From: Prolixibacteraceae bacterium
GTDB taxonomy: Bacteria > Bacteroidota > Bacteroidia > Bacteroidales > Prolixibacteraceae
Length of the DNA: 34,946 nt
Reading direction: 5' to 3'
Assembly: GCA_028282705.1 (NCBI GenBank)
Contig: JANQHI010000022.1
Coordinates: 1 to 34,946, forward strand
The notes below the pieces were generated by a model. That model searched no databases, was not told the DNA's origin, and was given only the letters and a program-made list of their open reading frames with translations. The position numbers and the translations under genes were made by a program. This document shows positions 15,014-24,460 of this stretch, piece after piece; within the stretch, counting starts at the first letter, position 1, and every line of letters begins with the position of its first letter.

Positions 15014-18000
15014 ATGAAAAAATTATCATTGTATCATGGCCTATCGCCATTGATACTTAAAATTTTATGGAAAATGAAACTAACAGTATTTTTAGTTTGT
15101 GTTATGATATTGAGTTCCCTTGCAGCTGAAAGTTATTCGCAGGGTACGAGGATCAGCCTTGATGTAAAAAAAACATCTGTTAGGGATATTCTGCTCCAGA
15201 TAGAGGATCAAAGTGAATTCCGTTTCTTTTTTAGCGGAGATGTCGATGTTGATCGCGAAGTATCTATTTCGCAAAAGGATAAAAAAGTGTCTGAGATTCT
15301 GGATGAATTATTTGAAGATACCGAAATAATCTATAAACTAAGAGGTCGGCAGATTGCCTTAATGAAAAGTGAAAACGGATTTGGATTTCCAAACGCCCAA
15401 CAACAATTGTCAATCTCTGGAACCATATCCGATGAACAGGGTATTCCCCTTCCAGGAGTTACTGTTGTTGTGAAAGGAACAACCAATGGAACAGTTACTA
15501 ATGCAGATGGTGAATATAACCTATCTGATGTAACTGCCGAAAACACAATTGTATTTTCATTTGTGGGTATGGTTACACAAGAGGTATTAGTTGGAAACCA
15601 AACTAATATTAATGTAACGTTAGAAACTGATGCAATAGGGATAGATGAAGTAGTTGCAGTAGGGTATGGTGTTCAGAAAAGGGTCAGTTTAACAAACTCT
15701 GTGAGTGCAGTTGACAATGAAACATTATCAAAGACCAATGTTAGCGATATGCGCAAGGTTTTGCAAGGGCAAGTAGCAGGCCTTACCATTATTGACAGGG
15801 GTGGAGCTCCCGGGCAAAATAATATCACAATGCGTGTGCGAGGGATCACCTCAATTAATAATAACGACCCGTTGATAATAGTTGATGGGGTTGAATTGGA
15901 AACAGTCACTGGGAATAATGGTTTGGGAGCCTTAAACCCCGACGATATTGAAAGTGTTTCTATTCTTAAAGATGCCAGTTCTACGGCAATCTATGGCTCA
16001 AGAGCTGCTAATGGCGTTATTCTTATCACTACCAAGAAACCAATGAAGGGCGATGTTATAATTTCATACCATGGCTATTACAGTATTTCAAGCCAAAACA
16101 ACAAATTTGAACACATGGGACTGGAACCTTATATGAGGTTGCAAAACGATGCTTATGTGAATTCAGGAAGAAATGCCCCATATTCGGAAGATTACATCAA
16201 TGAATATGTAAATGCAACAGACAGGTTAAAATACCCATTACCTAACGTTTGGCAAGATTATGTTTATAGGAATGCTCCAACCTGGAACCATTCACTATCA
16301 GTCAATGGGGGATCAGATAAAATTCAAACACGCCTGAGCTTCAGGTTCAGGGATGAGGACGGCGTGGTTATAAACACCGGGGTTAAACAATACGAGTTAA
16401 GGTCTTATACCAACTACGACCTTACTGATAAGCTTAAACTATCCGCGAATTTAAAGTACAGGCAAATGGATAGCGAAAGGCCTCTTTGGCTGACAGGCTG
16501 GGGTGGTGTAATCTATAGGACCTTCCAGGGAAGCCAATGGGGAGTACCTCGTTACCCTGATGGTACTTATGGCGTTACAAGCAGTGGGCAAAGCCCTTTG
16601 ATTGCAGCAGATTTATTTGGTCCATCAGAAAGAAACCACAAAGATATTACAGGCATTTTCAAGGTAGAATACGAAGTAATTAAAGGACTGAAGTTCACAG
16701 CCCAATATGCCTATAATTACAGTTCTTTTAAACTTAAGAATTATAACCACCAGTACGAGGTAAGAAGCTATGAAAACCCTGATAAAATTGCAAAAAAGAA
16801 TTTCTTTAATAACCTGGTAGTTCAGAATCAATTTTTTACCAAAACAACAATTGATTATTTATTAAACTACCAAAAAGTTTTTGCCCAAAAGCATAATTTG
16901 AATTTACTTGCTGGTTACCAGCAAATCAAGCATGATTTTAACAGTTTAAGAGGAGAACGCCACGGTTTTTACAACAATGACATCACGGAATTGAGCCAGG
17001 GTACTAATGATGGCAGGCAAAGAGCTACCGGTGAATTATCCGAATATTCATTAAGGTCATATTTTGGTAGGTTAAACTACGATTTTAAAGGCAAATACTT
17101 GCTTGAAGCGAACCTTAGGTACGATGGTTCGTCCCGCTTTGCTGATGGCAACAGGTATGGTTTGTTCCCATCTTTTTCTGGTGGGTGGCGTGTTGCTGAA
17201 GAAAGTTTCTGGGGTTCATTAAGCAACATAGCCAATGAATTTAAAATCAGGGCTTCATGGGGGCAGGTAGGTAATCAGCAGGTTGGTTTGTATACTTATA
17301 TACCTACTTATGATAAAATCAATGTGATATTGGGCGAAGAGCAAGCCACAGGCTATACCCAGACCACAGCAGTAAGTGACGATCTTTCGTGGGAGACCAC
17401 TACTCAAACAGATATCGGCTTGGATATTGGCTTTCTGAATAATAAATACATGTTAAGTATTGATTATTACTATAAAAGAACTACTGATATATTGCTGACT
17501 TTACCTATTCCATCTGTTAACGGTTTAGAACCTACAGCACAAAATGCAGGTATCATGGATAATAAAGGCTGGGAATTTTTGGTAAGTGCCAAACATAAAT
17601 TTGGTGATTTTGGCGTAAACATTAGTGCAACTGCAAACTTCCTAGAAAATAGAATTGTTGATTTGGCTAATACAGGCCCTTATTTGCAAGGAAGCTTTAT
17701 ACAAAAAGAAGGTTATGCGTTCAATTCTTACAGAGGATTCAGGACAGATGGCATTTTTCAAACCGAAGAAGAAATTCAAAATTCGCCTGTAAGGTGGTCT
17801 AATACAAAACCTGGGGACCTAAAATACATTGATGCCAATGGCGATAAAAAAATTACAAATGCTGACAGGGTAATATTAGATGGCTCAAATTTCCCTAAAG
17901 TATCCTATAGTTCCAATATAGATTTAAACTACAAAGGATTTTCTTTAAACCTTATGTTCCAGGGTGTAGCAGGGATATATACTGCGCTGGAAGGAGCACT

Positions 18001-18376
18001 GATTGAAATGGGTAACTGGAGCGGTTTCACGCATAAATTTTTTACAAATAATTACTGGACTTCGGATAATAGGGATGCTGAGTTTCCAAGGCCCTATAAA
18101 TTTACAACAAGAAATACTGATTTATACGACGGTTTAGTTAGGAAAGGCGATTACTTCCGCCTCAAAAACCTTAAGTTAGCATATGATGTACCAGAAAGAA
18201 TTGTAAATAAAATAGGTTTAAACAATGTTAATGTCTATCTGTCAAAAACCAATGTTTTTACAATTTCAAAAATTTACAAGGATTTTGATTTAGACCCTGA
18301 ATCTCAACAAAGGGCAGCGGAGTACAATTACCCACAAATTTCAACAACTACTATTGGTATCAATGTTAATTTTTAA
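15014..18376 (+). CDS. SusC-like TonB-dependent outer-membrane transporter with STN domain, cassette 2
   Basis: 1120 residues. A long N-region precedes the hydrophobic core MKLTVFLVCVMILSSLA, with cleavage near SYSQ (residue about 43). STN spans about 44-118 (ISLDVKKTSVRDILLQIEDQ). CarboxypepD_reg spans about 131-202. GIDEVVAVGYG is at about 207-217. The plug includes MRVRGITSINNNDPLIIVDG and STAIYGSRAANGVILITT. The barrel ends TIGINVNF. It works with the SusD encoded 31 bases downstream and signals to the cassette 2 FecR. Its CarboxypepD_reg domain shares KGTTNGTVTNA and IVFSFVGM with the cassette 1 protein, but the DNA differs at most third positions, so this is old paralogy and not a recent duplication. 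The substrate is unknown. Confidence 0.95.
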   Translation: MKKLSLYHGLSPLILKILWKMKLTVFLVCVMILSSLAAESYSQGTRISLDVKKTSVRDILLQIEDQSEFRFFFSGDVDVDREVSISQKDKKVSEILDELFEDTEIIYKLRGRQIALMKSENGFGFPNAQQQLSISGTISDEQGIPLPGVTVVVKGTTNGTVTNADGEYNLSDVTAENTIVFSFVGMVTQEVLVGNQTNINVTLETDAIGIDEVVAVGYGVQKRVSLTNSVSAVDNETLSKTNVSDMRKVLQGQVAGLTIIDRGGAPGQNNITMRVRGITSINNNDPLIIVDGVELETVTGNNGLGALNPDDIESVSILKDASSTAIYGSRAANGVILITTKKPMKGDVIISYHGYYSISSQNNKFEHMGLEPYMRLQNDAYVNSGRNAPYSEDYINEYVNATDRLKYPLPNVWQDYVYRNAPTWNHSLSVNGGSDKIQTRLSFRFRDEDGVVINTGVKQYELRSYTNYDLTDKLKLSANLKYRQMDSERPLWLTGWGGVIYRTFQGSQWGVPRYPDGTYGVTSSGQSPLIAADLFGPSERNHKDITGIFKVEYEVIKGLKFTAQYAYNYSSFKLKNYNHQYEVRSYENPDKIAKKNFFNNLVVQNQFFTKTTIDYLLNYQKVFAQKHNLNLLAGYQQIKHDFNSLRGERHGFYNNDITELSQGTNDGRQRATGELSEYSLRSYFGRLNYDFKGKYLLEANLRYDGSSRFADGNRYGLFPSFSGGWRVAEESFWGSLSNIANEFKIRASWGQVGNQQVGLYTYIPTYDKINVILGEEQATGYTQTTAVSDDLSWETTTQTDIGLDIGFLNNKYMLSIDYYYKRTTDILLTLPIPSVNGLEPTAQNAGIMDNKGWEFLVSAKHKFGDFGVNISATANFLENRIVDLANTGPYLQGSFIQKEGYAFNSYRGFRTDGIFQTEEEIQNSPVRWSNTKPGDLKYIDANGDKKITNADRVILDGSNFPKVSYSSNIDLNYKGFSLNLMFQGVAGIYTALEGALIEMGNWSGFTHKFFTNNYWTSDNRDAEFPRPYKFTTRNTDLYDGLVRKGDYFRLKNLKLAYDVPERIVNKIGLNNVNVYLSKTNVFTISKIYKDFDLDPESQQRAAEYNYPQISTTTIGINVNF

Positions 18377-18407
18377 CAAACTCGAATAATTAAAAAATTA
18401 AAAACAA

Positions 18408-19991
18408 ATGAAACCATATAAATTTTTATTCACAGTACTCATCTTCAGCACCTTTATATTGAGTTGTGACGATGATTTTCTTAATACAACCCCGGAAGAT
18501 AGGATATCTCAGGAAATTTTCTGGCAAACAGAAAAAGATGCTATATATGCATGTAATGCAGTGTATGGGATGTTGCCAACAAGTTGGGATTATTTGATGT
18601 GGGATGCCATGTCAGATATTGGCTGTGTAACTCTTGACTGGAGAAGCGAAGCAACAATAGCAAAAAGTTTGCATAACCCTAACGATGGCAGGATAAAAGA
18701 CGATTGGGAGAACCTTTACAGGGGAATTCAATCGGCAAATACTTTTTTAGGCAATATTGACAGGGTTGAAACAAATGACACAGATTTAATCAATTCTTTA
18801 AAAGGGCAGGTAAAATTTTTACGGTCCTGGTTTTATATTCGGCTGGCAACATTATTTGGAGACGTTCCTCTGGTTACAGAATCGTTGCCATTATCCGAAA
18901 GTTATTCAATTGCCAGAACCCAGGTTGAACAGGTATGGGACTTTATTGAAAATGACCTGACAGAAGCTGCAAGCCTTTTACCAGTTGATCAAAATACAAG
19001 TGGCAGGGCAACAAAAGGGGCAGCCCTTGGTTTAAAAGCAAGGGCAATGCTGTACGCTCAAAGGTATACTAAGGCAGCAGAAGCAGCAAAAGCTGTTATA
19101 GACCTTGGGAAGTATAACCTGTATGCATCTTATGAGAATTTCTTTACATATTCTGCAGAAAGTAACAATGAAGTAATTTTTGAGCAGCAATTTGAAAGAA
19201 GCATAGCTGCACATAGGCTGGCATTAAATATAAGCCCTAATAGCCTTAGGCCCACAGCTAACAATACAGTACCAACAAATATTGCTGTTGATGCTTTTCA
19301 AATGGCAAATGGAAAATCAATTACTAATAATGATAGCGGTTTTGATCCTTACAACCCATACGAAAACAGAGATCCACGTTTAAAATATGCCATTTTCGTG
19401 CCTGGTGCAACTTTCCCTGATGGCTCTATCTTAAACTCTTACCCAGGAAGTAATACTGGCGATGCGGTGGATGACAATAGCGAAGCACATACCCGTACAG
19501 GATTTTATCAAAGGAAATATTTTACTGCAGATGACCTGGTAGACCTTGCCAAAAGTGGTATCAACCTGGTTTATTTAAGATATGCGGATGTTTTATTGAT
19601 GTATGCTGAAGCAAAGATCGAAGCAAATACCATTGACAATTCTGTAATTGAAGCAATTAATGAAGTAAGAAGCAGGGCAGATGTAAACATGCCGGCTTAT
19701 CCCTCATCGCTAAGGGATCAAAATGAATTGCGTGAGATTGTGAGGAATGAAAGATTGGTTGAGCTTTGTTTTGAAGGCCTTCGCTATTTCGATATAAAGA
19801 GGTGGCGGACTGCAGAAACCGTGGTGCCTGGGAAAGTTTATGGTATGACTTATGAAGACAGCAATGGTCAGTTAGTAAAAGTGGATGCCAATATTTTAAA
19901 AGAATTTAATCCTAACCGTGATTATCTTTGGCCTATACCTGCTGATGAATTAATTTTAAATGAAAACCTGACTCAAAATCCCAATTGGTAA
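18408..19991 (+). CDS. SusD-like surface glycan-binding lipoprotein, cassette 2
   Basis: 527 residues. The lipoprotein signal ends in FILSC, with Cys20 followed by DDD, a surface-export-like acidic stretch. The TPR-like N-terminal half includes LKGQVKFLRSWFYIRLATLF and RATKGAALGLKARAMLYAQ. The C-terminal half includes YLRYADVLLMYAEAKIE, REIVRNERLVELCFEGLRYF and the closing PIPADELILNENLTQNPNW. These are canonical SusD/RagB motifs. It caps the cassette 2 SusC and binds glycan at the cell surface. A long inverted repeat follows at 20019-20059. No enzyme gene is attached to cassette 2, so degradation of its glycan must depend on enzymes from elsewhere or from the neighbouring cassettes. Confidence 0.94.
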   Translation: MKPYKFLFTVLIFSTFILSCDDDFLNTTPEDRISQEIFWQTEKDAIYACNAVYGMLPTSWDYLMWDAMSDIGCVTLDWRSEATIAKSLHNPNDGRIKDDWENLYRGIQSANTFLGNIDRVETNDTDLINSLKGQVKFLRSWFYIRLATLFGDVPLVTESLPLSESYSIARTQVEQVWDFIENDLTEAASLLPVDQNTSGRATKGAALGLKARAMLYAQRYTKAAEAAKAVIDLGKYNLYASYENFFTYSAESNNEVIFEQQFERSIAAHRLALNISPNSLRPTANNTVPTNIAVDAFQMANGKSITNNDSGFDPYNPYENRDPRLKYAIFVPGATFPDGSILNSYPGSNTGDAVDDNSEAHTRTGFYQRKYFTADDLVDLAKSGINLVYLRYADVLLMYAEAKIEANTIDNSVIEAINEVRSRADVNMPAYPSSLRDQNELREIVRNERLVELCFEGLRYFDIKRWRTAETVVPGKVYGMTYEDSNGQLVKVDANILKEFNPNRDYLWPIPADELILNENLTQNPNW

Positions 19992-20018
19992 TTTATTTAT
20001 TGAACCCATGAATAAAAT

Positions 20019-20062
20019 ATCTTTTCCTGTTACTATAAATTAATGTAACAGGAAAAGATTTT
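20019..20062. terminator. 15-bp perfect hairpin after susD, cassette 2
   Basis: Arm 20019-20033 (ATCTTTTCCTGTTAC) and arm 20045-20059 are exact reverse complements around an 11-base AT loop, followed by a short TTTT and preceded by AAAA. It lies 27 bases after the susD stop and probably ends the cassette 2 transcript. The U-tract is weak, so it could also act mainly as a 3' stabilising stem. Confidence 0.6.
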
Positions 20063-20082
20063 CAAATTAAAGGCACGCATAG

Positions 20083-20232
20083 GTGATTACCTTAACAAAC
20101 ACTTTTGCAACAACAAACCAATTTAGCTTTAGGACAAAGATATACAGGGAACGTGCAATCGAATTATTTAAAGCAGGACTTAGGTACGATGACTTAAGGT
20201 GTTGGGAAATTGCAGAAAATGTTTTGCTTTGA
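20083..20232 (+). pseudogene. SusD C-terminal relic (orphan fragment)
   Basis: A 49-codon open frame without a proper start ends at TGA 20230-20232. It contains IYRERAIELFKAGLRYDDL and RCWEIAENVL. This is the conserved SusD C-terminal motif. Aligned by eye without gaps, 45 residues match the cassette 3 SusD at about 24 positions (LTN-F-TN, RER, EL, G-RYDD-R-W-IAE-L). It matches the adjacent cassette 2 SusD at only about 14 of 35. It is therefore a leftover of another SusD gene, nearer to the cassette 3 type, and not a duplication of the neighbouring end. No signal peptide, N-terminal half or final PIP-type tail is present. Confidence 0.75.
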
Positions 20233-20365
20233 ATGTTGCTAGGGATTAAATACATAGGAAAGCGATAGGAAATAGGCCTGCTTTGAAGGCTAAATGCAAA
20301 ATATTGAAATAGAAGTAAAACCTATGTAAAGAGAATAAGATTATAAAAATATCTAAAAGTTAAAA

Positions 20366-20403
20366 ATAAAACCCATGCTGATAAAATTTGGTGTGGGTTT
20401 TAT
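20366..20403. terminator. Hairpin, possible bidirectional terminator
   Basis: ATAAAACCCA (20366-20375) pairs perfectly with TGGGTTTTAT (20394-20403) around an 18-base loop. On the minus strand it is followed by UUUUAACUUUU. On the plus strand the U-run lies within the arm. The direction is unclear. Confidence 0.4.
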
Positions 20404-20685
20404 GGTTAATGAATCCCCGTTAAAGCCTAACTTTGATTAAAAGAAAGTAGTTTGATAGATTAGGAAATTATAGGCAGGAATTTTACGCTTTTTTTATCAA
20501 TTCATTGCAAAAGTGTATATGGTAAAAAATAAATTTCAGGGTTGAAATAATCCTGCTAATAGATGGGATTGGAGAAATACCTCTATAGAACCTGTAATAA
20601 GGATGGCCAATCTTAAAATTTCCATAATAGAGATATGGTAAAAATGCCGTAGATATTTTGAATGTTCGTATATTCATCATTTGTA

Positions 20686-20703
20686 AACCCAATAAATTGG
20701 GTT
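20686..20703. promoter_or_regulatory. Palindrome upstream of the hybrid two-component gene
   Basis: AACCCAAT AA ATTGGGTT is a perfect 8-bp inverted repeat with a 2-base centre, ending 27 bases before the TTG start. Its size and place fit an operator or a hairpin close to translation start. No regulator can be named. Confidence 0.35.
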
Positions 20704-20730
20704 GGCAACGATAATTTTAAAAACAAATAG

Positions 20731-23700
20731 TTGAAAAGAATTCTTTGCTTGGTCCTATTGTTATTGCTGGAGGATTTAGCTTTTTCGGCAAAAATTGAAC
20801 TATCCATTGAACATTGGATGGTTGGCAATGGTTTGCCTGACAACAGGGTAGAAGAAGTTTGGCAAGATTCAATAGGTTATATATGGTTTCAAGGCCCTGA
20901 GGGCAGCTACCGTTTTGATGGGCAAGAAAGCATAAAGCTTGATTATCAACATAAACACCTGCCTTTTAATGGATACATACATATAAAAAACCAACAACTT
21001 TATGTAAATAATACCAAACTGGAAGGAGTATTTAATAATCATATTAAAGCAACCGATGGAAAATATTGGGCAACCTCTCTAAATGGGTTAGGTATTGTAG
21101 ATGTTAATACACATAAGTTTAGGGTGGTTGGAGATCAGGGAGGCCTTCCCGAAACTGAATGCACAAACCTGGAGGAGGGGGCAAATGGGAAAATATGGTT
21201 TTCTATGCATTTAAACAGCATTGGTTTTTGGGATCCGGTGCAGGAAAAAATATTCACGCTCAAAAATATAAAAGAGTATCATTTATTTAAAAATGGGTAT
21301 GAGGTTTTTGCAGGGTTGATCGATAGGAATATTTCCTCATTATTTATTGACAGGGCTGGGAGCCTTTGGATTGCCACATTAGAAAATGGTATTTATAAAA
21401 TTTCTTTTGAACCCGAGCGCTTCCAGTTTTTCAGGTTTGATTATGAAAAACAAAAAGGATTGGTACACAAGGATATCAGCTTCCCGCTGGCAACCAAAAG
21501 TGGCGATGTATGGATCAGTACCTGGGGAGGGGGCATAAATATTTGGGAAAAAGATGAACTCGAATTGGTTGAACCAACCTTCGTGAATATCCTTGTGAAG
21601 GTTGAGGGCAACATACCTCTTCCCGAAAAACGGATATTCCCTCTATTGGAAGACAGGGAATTAAACATATGGTTTGGCACATTTGGGGGAGGGCTGTACC
21701 TATTGGAAAATGTTAATCGAGCCCAAAAGAAATATCAATGTAAAGCCTTTACGGTAAAAGACGGGCAGTTACTTTCAGACACTGTCAGGTCACTTTATGC
21801 TGATAAAGAAGATGGGGTTTGGTGTGGTACAACAGAAGGCTTAGTATATATTGACAACAAGCTAAAAAGCACAACAACTTTTTCTAATTTAAAAAATCCG
21901 GATTTATTTAAAGGTAAAGAGGTTACCATGGTGAAGATGGATGGTTTTGGCAAATTGTGGATTGGGACTGCACAGGAAATAACTTTCCAATGGGATATTA
22001 GAACAAATGAAGTTAGCAAATATACCTTAGCTGATAGTTTGAGGCTAGGGACATTGTTTAACCATGCAAGGGTTAATAATATTGATTGGTTTGCAGGCAA
22101 CAATGGGTTATTTTATTACGATGAAAGCACTAATAAATTCCATCCCTTTAAAAACAACCACCTCTTGCCATCATCGCGTATTGAGTCCATATTAAGCGAC
22201 TCAAAAGGTATGCTTTGGTTAGGGACCAACCGTGGATTTGCCAAAGTTAACCCTATCACAGGCCAGGTGAAAATTTTTGATTTGCCTGGTGGGGTTATGG
22301 GAAGTAGTTTTACCCAGGGGGCATCAAAAGATGCAGAAGGATACCTTTATTTCGGGAGCAGGCATGGTTTGTATAGGTTTCTACCTGATAATCTGGAGTA
22401 TGAACCCGAAGTCGCCCCTATTGTATTCAGTAAGGTTTCAATATCAGGGAAAGTATTTGGTATCGATTCCGTAAAAAGGTCAAAATATTGGAAAAGGGAA
22501 AGTCACACAAAGCCTGGGTACCTGAACCTTAATTATAGGCAAAACACCATATCACTGGAATATACCAGCCTTAATTATTCTTCAAAAAATCAGGTTATAT
22601 ATGAAGTAATGTTAGAAGGGAATGACCATGGCTGGGAAGTTACCACAGATACCAGGCGTACCTGGAGTTCATTACCTGCAGGGGAATACATTTTTAAAGT
22701 GAGGGAAAAAGGGAAACAAAATGAGGTTAGCATCCCTGTAAAAATCCCGCCCCCGTGGTGGGGTACTTCCCGGGCTATCTTTTTGTATATGCTGTTAATA
22801 TTGATAATAGCAACTTTAATAGTCAGGTTTTTAACACTAAAAGCAAAAGAAGAAGAAAAAAAGCTGCAAAAAGAAAAATATGACCAGCTGAGGTTTAAGT
22901 TTTTCCTAAACATATCTCATGAGATAAGGACACCTTTAACCCTTATCAAAGGATCTATTGACAGGTTGGCAGAACATTCAGGGAATGAGGGAAAAAGGGA
23001 AATTGGCCGTTTACAAAGAAACACAAACCGTTTGATCAGGATGGTTAATGAAGTGCTTGATTTAAAGAAAATTGAAAAAGCAGAAGTTGAAGTAAACAAC
23101 AGCTATTTCAACTTAAAGGATTTTTTGGAATCGACAGTTGATGCATTCAGGTTAAGGGAAGAAAAATCCAGGATAAAACTTACAGTGCCCGAAGAACCTG
23201 TTTGGATCAACAGTGCCCGTGACCTTATAGAAACAATATTGTATAACCTGCTTTCAAATGCAGTTAAGTTTAGCGGAGAAAATGAACCGATCGAAGTCTT
23301 GTTGAGTTTAGGTGCTAAAAATAATTGCACAATAAGTGTCAGGGATTATGGGGTTGGCATTAAAGCAGAAGAGCAACCACTGATATTTGAGCGTTTCTAT
23401 AAAACAAGTAAGAACAGCAAACTTGGGGCAGGTATTGGTTTATCCTTGGTTAAAGAATTTGCAGGATTATTGAATGGCTCCATCAAGCTTGAAAGTGAAT
23501 ATGAGCAAGGAAGTACTTTTAGCCTGGTCCTCCCGTTAGAAGCCCCACAAGAAAAATTGCAGGCTTCTGGTGAAAACCAAATAGCATCAGGAAAACCTGC
23601 CCTGGTGATTACTGATGACCAACCTGAGATTAGGGCATTCATCCGGGAAATTTTTGAAGGCAACTTTTCTTGTGTAGAGGCTGAGGACGGCATTAAAGCA

Positions 23701-24345
23701 TGGGAACTTATAAAACAACATGCCCCACAGGTAATCATCTCAGATGTAATGATGCCCGGGTACAATGGGTTTCAACTTTGCAAAAAGGTAAAGTCAGATA
23801 TTGAAACCAGCCACATCCCTTTTGTACTGTTAACAGCAAAAACAGGGGATGAAGCTGAACTAGATGCAGTGAAGTGCAATGCTGATGTGTTCATTTCAAA
23901 ACCTTTTAACGAAAAGTTATTAAAACTGAAAGTCGAAAAATTAATTGAACAGCGAAAATTGCTTTGGCAAAAATACTTGCAACAATCAGGGCAAAATTTA
24001 CCTCATGAACATTTAAATACGCTTGACCTTGAGTTTATGGGCAAGTTAGAACAAGCAATTGCTGATGAGATAGAGAATACTGAATTCAATGTTGAGGCAC
24101 TTGCCCAATCAGTATTTTTAAGCTCTTCTGGCTTGTATCGTAAGGTAAAAGGGTTGACCGGGCAAAGCCCTGTTGAGTTTATAAGGGCATACAGGTTAAA
24201 AAAAGCAGCAAACTTATTGAAAAGCACCACATTATCAGTTTCCGAAATAGCAGATAAAACTGGCTTCGGGACACAAAAATATTTTTCACGCTGTTTTAAA
24301 GAACAATTTGGACTGCCCCCGATAAAATTCAGGAATAAGATTTAA
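20731..24345 (+). CDS. Hybrid two-component system (HTCS) sensor-regulator
   Basis: 1204 residues from a TTG start. An in-frame TAG (20728-20730) directly precedes the TTG, and the next ATG (about 20818) would remove the signal peptide (MKRILCLVLLLLLEDLAFSA), so TTG is very likely real. Order: signal peptide; periplasmic Reg_prop beta-propeller repeats (about 30-545, recurring DSIGYIWFQG, DRAGSLWIAT and DSKGMLWLGT units); Y_Y_Y domain (about 595-670); membrane helix (about 685-705, AIFLYMLLILIIATLIV); HisKA with His730 in NISHEIRTPLT; HATPase with LLSNAVKF, DYGVGI and GAGIGLSLVKEF; receiver with phospho-acceptor Asp1005 in ISDVMMPG; C-terminal AraC-type helix-turn-helix. It senses a glycan-derived ligand in the periplasm and binds DNA directly. 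The target is unknown; cassettes 2 and 3 flank it but have their own sigma systems. Confidence 0.95.
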   Translation: MKRILCLVLLLLLEDLAFSAKIELSIEHWMVGNGLPDNRVEEVWQDSIGYIWFQGPEGSYRFDGQESIKLDYQHKHLPFNGYIHIKNQQLYVNNTKLEGVFNNHIKATDGKYWATSLNGLGIVDVNTHKFRVVGDQGGLPETECTNLEEGANGKIWFSMHLNSIGFWDPVQEKIFTLKNIKEYHLFKNGYEVFAGLIDRNISSLFIDRAGSLWIATLENGIYKISFEPERFQFFRFDYEKQKGLVHKDISFPLATKSGDVWISTWGGGINIWEKDELELVEPTFVNILVKVEGNIPLPEKRIFPLLEDRELNIWFGTFGGGLYLLENVNRAQKKYQCKAFTVKDGQLLSDTVRSLYADKEDGVWCGTTEGLVYIDNKLKSTTTFSNLKNPDLFKGKEVTMVKMDGFGKLWIGTAQEITFQWDIRTNEVSKYTLADSLRLGTLFNHARVNNIDWFAGNNGLFYYDESTNKFHPFKNNHLLPSSRIESILSDSKGMLWLGTNRGFAKVNPITGQVKIFDLPGGVMGSSFTQGASKDAEGYLYFGSRHGLYRFLPDNLEYEPEVAPIVFSKVSISGKVFGIDSVKRSKYWKRESHTKPGYLNLNYRQNTISLEYTSLNYSSKNQVIYEVMLEGNDHGWEVTTDTRRTWSSLPAGEYIFKVREKGKQNEVSIPVKIPPPWWGTSRAIFLYMLLILIIATLIVRFLTLKAKEEEKKLQKEKYDQLRFKFFLNISHEIRTPLTLIKGSIDRLAEHSGNEGKREIGRLQRNTNRLIRMVNEVLDLKKIEKAEVEVNNSYFNLKDFLESTVDAFRLREEKSRIKLTVPEEPVWINSARDLIETILYNLLSNAVKFSGENEPIEVLLSLGAKNNCTISVRDYGVGIKAEEQPLIFERFYKTSKNSKLGAGIGLSLVKEFAGLLNGSIKLESEYEQGSTFSLVLPLEAPQEKLQASGENQIASGKPALVITDDQPEIRAFIREIFEGNFSCVEAEDGIKAWELIKQHAPQVIISDVMMPGYNGFQLCKKVKSDIETSHIPFVLLTAKTGDEAELDAVKCNADVFISKPFNEKLLKLKVEKLIEQRKLLWQKYLQQSGQNLPHEHLNTLDLEFMGKLEQAIADEIENTEFNVEALAQSVFLSSSGLYRKVKGLTGQSPVEFIRAYRLKKAANLLKSTTLSVSEIADKTGFGTQKYFSRCFKEQFGLPPIKFRNKI

Positions 24346-24442
24346 CGACTAGCCTGACTATGGTTTTTTTAAACACCTGTTATCAACACGATGCAATTGC
24401 CTCTCTTTTTTTATCCCAGAATTATTTGTTTCTTTATTCAGT

Positions 24443-24450
24443 TAAATTTG
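24443..24450 (+). promoter_or_regulatory. TAnnTTTG -7-like element before cassette 3 sigma gene
   Basis: TAAATTTG matches the Bacteroidota -7 consensus and ends 10 bases before the ATG, giving a very short leader. A TTTG at 24425-24428 is only 14 bases upstream, too close for the usual -33 position. The call is weak. Confidence 0.3.
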
Positions 24451-24460
24451 AAAATTCTTA

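Larger units (their letters stand above)
20233..20730. other. Spacer between the SusD relic and the hybrid sensor gene
   Basis: About 500 bases hold no convincing gene. They contain one 10-bp hairpin at 20366-20403 and one short palindrome at 20686-20703. Small minus-strand open frames here have no recognisable sequence and atypical composition. The stretch may be decayed remains of the locus that left the SusD relic, but nothing else in it is recognisable. Confidence 0.5.

Noticed and set aside
20067-20255. Minus-strand 62-codon open frame
   Set aside because: It lies opposite the SusD relic, whose plus-strand frame has clear family motifs.
20483-20692. Minus-strand 69-codon open frame upstream of the hybrid sensor
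   Set aside because: No recognisable motif, and it is aromatic-rich like random AT DNA. There is no promoter or start context.
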